A stretch of 64,000 nucleotides of DNA from Istiophorus platypterus (lineage: Eukaryota; Chordata; Actinopteri; Istiophoriformes; Istiophoridae), in the NCBI GenBank assembly GCA_016859345.1, contig CM029111.1, positions 12,048,214-12,112,213 on the forward strand. Direction: 5' to 3'. Shown here one piece after another: positions 53,168-64,000 of this stretch. The number at the start of each line of letters is the position of its first letter. The stretch's first letter is position 1. The notes under the pieces are model-generated. The model searched no databases, was not told the DNA's origin, and saw nothing but the letters and a program-made list of their open reading frames with translations. A program made the position numbers and the translations under genes.

Positions 53168-54759
53168 AATAGTTTATTGTAGATCAGTGTGTGCATCTCT
53201 GAGTATGTGTGTACTGTGCATATGTGCATTCAAATTACACTCCCGCAGTGATACTGATTGCTAATGTGGTTTTATTTGAGGAGTGCTGTCAAATCCAGAT
53301 AATAGGCTACAATATACAGTATGTTTAACCTCAAATACTAAAATCAATACACATAAACATAGGGTTAAATATTGATTTTAAAGGGTAAGTTCATCCAAAT
53401 CACAAGAAACAACATATTCTCTCACTTTCCATATCTTGCTGCACGGCTAAATGCCACAAGATGTTGAGATAATGTAAAGATTTTTCTTTTTTCTTTTTTT
53501 TAAGTTAGTTGAACGGGCCCTTTAAAATTTCTTTTATAGACAATCATGGCAACCTATACCAAAAACATGCAAATATGAATGAAGTTTTCATTAAAACAGA
53601 AAATGTCCGCTCATCGTGTCCTTTTTCAAATTACAAAGCTTATTTCCACTGAATGTGCTCTCTCTTTAGCGCCATTACAGAGGTATGAAGGTCCATTTGT
53701 TTGTGAATAGGAGCCCTCGGAGAAAAGACAGATGCTATCGGGCACAGACATGAGAGAGATGTTGGGCTGATTGAGGGCATCATTGAACCTGCAGTTCTGC
53801 AGCAAGGACCTCTTTAGCATTTCAAAGCATTCGCGAACACGAGACACAGCTGAAAATGGTGGACATTGGGGTGTTTTTCAGCAGGATTTCAATGAGTTTC
53901 CTTTATAAGTTCTAATGATGTGCAAATGTGAAATACATACGCCGCTGACAGGCACTCAGGACCTCAAAGGTCACGTTATATTAAAATGCAGCTTCTCTCC
54001 AAACATGCATTAAAATCGACAGGGAAAAATAATTCATTTTAGTTAGAATTTTTTTTTTTTAAACATGAAGAACCACCATGATGTTCAGGCAGTGTTTCAT
54101 TGCACAAACACTGAGACGGTAAACAGTTGTGGGCTGGACAGATAAACAGCTGAAACTCACTATAAAGCTCTTTAAAGCCGAGCAGAGCTGCAGTTTCAGG
54201 TAATAATTCTCTGTAGGTTCACTATTGCATGAGACATATTTTTTTTATATTTTCACTTGGTAGCCTACATTATCATTGTAAAAATATTGATTGTAGCCAT
54301 GTTAAATGTCACTTGTGGCAAAACTGGCTTTTATTCAGCAAAAGTTACAGCTGAATATTCCTTTTTTTCATCTATTTTTTCTGCACTATATTTTATAGGG
54401 AAACATTGCAGATTTTACTCATTAATGTAGTTAGCCTACCAGTTACCCAACACATAAAATGTCTCTGTTTTAGTGTAGAAAAATTATAAATATTATAAAT
54501 ATTGTATTATGTATTATCAAAATATAATCTCGTCAGAGTCTCTGACTGCCTATTAGACCATGTCTGAAGTGGAGCATGTAAACCTCAAAAAGACCTTTTT
54601 TCACAGCAGACATTTTAAATTGTCACGGTAAAAAAAAGAAACTAATAATACTGATAACATTAATGATGGCTCTGTTATAATTAACCCAGCATGAACCCAT
54701 ACTAGGATCATGAAATGAATTCAGCATCATTATTTCATTTATCTACACCTACTTTTACA

Positions 54760-55060
54760 GGTCAAAATACCTTTAGTGACAAAAAGCTTCTTTCTCATGT
54801 CATTGGAGTTTAGGATATAAGTATATTTACTCAAATTTTGACTTACTGTCACTTTGGGTGATTATTCTTTACTATGATTTATAGAGAAATATTGTACTAT
54901 TAACTCCACCATTAATACATGATGGTTGAAGTTAACCTAATCTGATTCCACTTTGAACTTTTAAAATATGTATATTTTTCATTGTCATAGTGCACTATGA
55001 CTACTTTTGTTTTTGACACATGAGTACACTTTACTGCAATATACTTTGACATTTAGAATC
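54760..55060 (+). repeat. Teleost repeat family E, fragment
   Basis: AAGTATATTTACTCAAATTTTG, GAGAAATATTGTACTATTAACTC and GAGTACACTTTACTGCAATA are decayed versions of the family's ACTTTTACTCCACTACAT-type blocks. Confidence 0.45.
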
Positions 55061-55094
55061 AGGGCTTTTTACCTTTAATTTAGAATTTTTTTAC

Positions 55095-55582
55095 ACTACA
55101 ATCAACTGGCAGATCATTTTGTCCGACAAACAATTAGTTAGTTAATCGTTTACTTGATCAACTGACAGTTAGTCTTTTGATCAATCATTTGGGTCATGAT
55201 CAATAATCATGACTCAAATGAATAATAGTTTGTCAAATTAGTCTGATAATCTAATTATCATTTCTCAAGCAAAGCAATGCCAGCTTCTAAAATGTGCGGA
55301 TATGCTGCTTTTCTCTCTTTTATATCAACGTAAACTGAGTATAATTACATGTATATATTTTTTTTATTATTTAGACTGACTTTGTTTGGACAGAACAAGA
55401 GATCTGGATTTGTCATCTTAGGCTGTGGGAAATTAGAAGGCTTCACCATTATCATTTCCCAACGTCTTACCATTAACCATTTTCTGACATTTTGTAGATA
55501 ATGTTGATCAATTTTTTAATTGAAAAAAATAAACAGAAGATTAATCTTTGATGAAAATGCACCTACAACGTTGCAGCCCTAC
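55095..55582 (+). repeat. Teleost repeat family D, near full-length
   Basis: Blocks in order: ATCAACTGGCAGATCATTTTG, AGTTAATCGTTTACTTGATC, TGCTGCTTTTCTCTCTTTTAT, TTTTCTGACATTTTGTAGA, GAAGATTAATCTTTGATGAAAA, and the family's terminal GTTGCAGCCCT. Confidence 0.65.
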
Positions 55583-55785
55583 ATTTTCCCTTTTCTACAT
55601 AAACATAATTGGAGGTTCAGTGTCTCGCTCAAAGACAATATCAAAGGACACTTCAACAGGAGGAGCCCGGAATCAAATCACAACAGCAGCTGCGCAGTTG
55701 CTCTGCCACATGAATAACAGCTGTCTCAGATGTAAGTATTTCTTCATAAAAGCCTCAAATTTAGAGTGTTTTTATACTGAATTTA

Positions 55786-57133
55786 CTGTGGCAAGAAAAA
55801 CTGTGAACCCTTTGGAATGACCTGGTTTTCTGTATTGACTGGTATCAAAATGTGATCCAACCTTCACTTAAGTCACAAGCACAAACAAACACAGTGAGCT
55901 TAAGCTAATTACACACACTATTATACATGCATTCACAGTGCTGATGGAAAAGGTTAGTGAGCCCTGAATTGGTTGAAACCAGCTTTGGCAGCAGTAACTT
56001 CAAACCAGTGCTTTCAGTCACTGTGGATCAGACCTGCACAGAGTTCAGGAGGAATTTTGGACCGTCCTTTCTTATAGAACCGTTTCATCTCCATTAGGTT
56101 AAGGTCTGCGTTCTGACTGGGCCACTCTAAAAGGCAGATTTTCTTTGTTTGAAGTTATTCTGCGGTGGTTTTCATTCAATGTTCAGGGTCATTGTCCTAC
56201 TGCATCACCAAACTTCCACTGAGCTTCAGATGGTGGACAGCTCCCCTGACATTGTCCATTAAGATATCTCGATAAGCTTGGATATTCATGTTCCCCTCTA
56301 TGATGGTAAACTGTCCAGGTTCAGAGGCGGCAAAGCAGCCCCAAATCACGATGCTTCGTCCACCATACTTCACTGTTGGGATGGTGTTTTCATGTTGGTT
56401 TGCCATGCACTTTTTACACCAAACATTGTGCTGTGTGTTCCTCCCAAAAGATTCAACCAGAGAACACCGGGTTCCTCCGTGGTGTCCTGTGATGGATGGA
56501 TGATACCATGCTCCATGATTTGTGTGTGACAGACTCAGGAACTCAATTAACCAGCTGAAACAATTCCTTTAAACCTCCAGCTGTGGGCCGGGCTTCTTTT
56601 TTTACGTCACTGAATATTCTGCGTTATGCTTTCTGAATCATCTTGGCTGGGTGCCCACTTCTAGGGAGAGAAACCACAGAGCTAAAATTTCACCATTTAT
56701 AGACAATTTATCTCACTGCAGACTGATCATTATCTTAACTGTTTGAGATGATTCTTCAGCCCTTTCCAGCTTTATGCAAATCAATTATTCTTGATGGTAG
56801 GTCTTCACACTGGGAGATGTTTCATGTGAACAAAAAAATGTAGACATTACAAGTAGCTCTAACCCACACTTCTAATCTTGTTCACTTGGATTGACTCCAG
56901 GTTTGATATCTTCTGACCCCAGTTAGCCTTTGTTGATGTCATTAGGGAGTCACAGACTGTTTCCACCCACACTGCTAATGTTTGATTGATGGACTCAATA
57001 TGGACAAGAGACAAGCGATAGATAGAGAATGCTTGTTTTCTGATTTTAGATGAAGATCTGACCATACTTTACGACAAATTAATACATAAATGCAGATGAT
57101 TTCAAAGGGTTCACTCACTTTTTCTTGCCACTG
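55786..57133 (-). mobile_element. Tc1/mariner-like transposon relic with intact TIRs and TA target duplication
   Basis: The left end CTGTGGCAAGAAAAACTGTG and right end CACTTTTTCTTGCCACTG are near-perfect inverted repeats flanked by TA on both sides (55784-55785 and 57134-57135). Minus-strand 56406-56197 encodes a Tc1-type transposase fragment (…IPTVKYGGRSIVIWGCFAAS…), the region before the second catalytic Asp. The full transposase frame is broken by stops and frameshifts, so it is inactive on its own. Confidence 0.85.
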
Positions 57134-57388
57134 TATGGTAACCAGCCCCATTAGAAGCCACTGTATCATTTTCTATATTGCAACGTATTATTAATAATAT
57201 ATGGATTTTTCACAGGTGGGAAGTTTAACCTTATAGTATACACGGCTTCTCTCTTTGCTTTGGTACCCACCACTGTCCTCTACATCATTTTGACATGAAC
57301 TGTGCACTATTCATCATCATAAAAATCCCTGTAAAACTGCAGAATATGTTTGTGTTTTGTGTGTTTGTGTGTGTGTGTGTGTGTGTCC

Positions 57389-63863
<6,475 letters not shown>

Positions 63864-64000
63864 TTCAAAATTCAGCGAGTGTGTTGTCCTCAGGTTTTTT
63901 TTCCTTTCCTCTGCAGCTCTGTCGGTCTGTCTGCCTGTGTAACGCTGTTGGGGTCTGAGGGCTTCAGGGTCTCTGCTACATCCCTCATTAACGACGAGAG
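63864..64000 (-). promoter_or_regulatory. aqp14: aqp14 5' UTR or promoter-proximal sequence, cut by the window end
   Basis: Lies directly upstream of the inferred ATG (minus strand). It contains purine-rich GGAAAGGAAAAAAAACC and CCCTCAGACCCCAACAGCG segments. No TATA box was recognised in the visible 137 bp. Confidence 0.35.

Larger units (their letters stand above)
51057..57388. other. Intergenic region between mip and aqp14
   Basis: About 6.3 kb. It contains the mip 5' flank, two GT microsatellites (52669-52757 and 53095-53165), decayed teleost repeats (53380-53480, 54760-55060, 55095-55582) and a Tc1-like element (55786-57133). No other coding exon was recognised. Confidence 0.55.

Overview
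This window looks like nuclear DNA from a teleost fish, probably a percomorph. Genes are split by GT-AG introns. Microsatellites are abundant. Many interspersed repeats are recognisable as families typical of teleosts. One gene, aqp14, belongs to an aquaporin subfamily that eutherian mammals have lost. Nothing bacterial or viral was seen.

Layout. (1) 1-7021 is 5' flank or 5' intron with a CpG-rich start and no recognisable protein gene. (2) 7022-23700 (+) holds the complete coding part of ncoa3 (nuclear receptor coactivator 3, SRC-3). I joined 21 coding exons whose phases all agree, giving about 1,528 residues. Its 3' UTR runs on to roughly 25.5-27.2 kb. (3) 27360-30179 is an uninterrupted run of 940 GGC triplets (2,820 bp). 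An impure GC-rich flank and a second CpG-rich patch follow it. (4) 31472-45525 (+) holds rbm38 exons 2-4. Exon 1, which should carry the RNP2 and RNP1 motifs of the RRM, is absent, and the GGC run lies where it would be expected. (5) 49771-51056 (-) is mip (aquaporin 0), complete in four exons. (6) 57389-63863 (-) is aqp14, complete in six exons, including a 5-codon first coding exon.

The genes do not form one pathway. ncoa3 is a transcriptional coactivator for nuclear receptors. rbm38 is an RNA-binding regulator of mRNA stability and splicing. mip and aqp14 are head-to-tail paralogues with very different pore constrictions: mip keeps Phe/His/Ala/Arg, while aqp14 has Val/Val/Ala/Arg. Introns and intergenic DNA are filled with decayed non-autonomous DNA transposons, one Tc1-like element with intact ends, and simple repeats.

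The points most worth following up are the pure GGC tract and the missing rbm38 exon, the non-aromatic aqp14 pore, two short stop-free introns of length 3n in ncoa3 that could be retained in frame, and a four-codon uORF whose stop overlaps the ncoa3 start codon. All coordinates come from reading the sequence; no alignment or database search was run.
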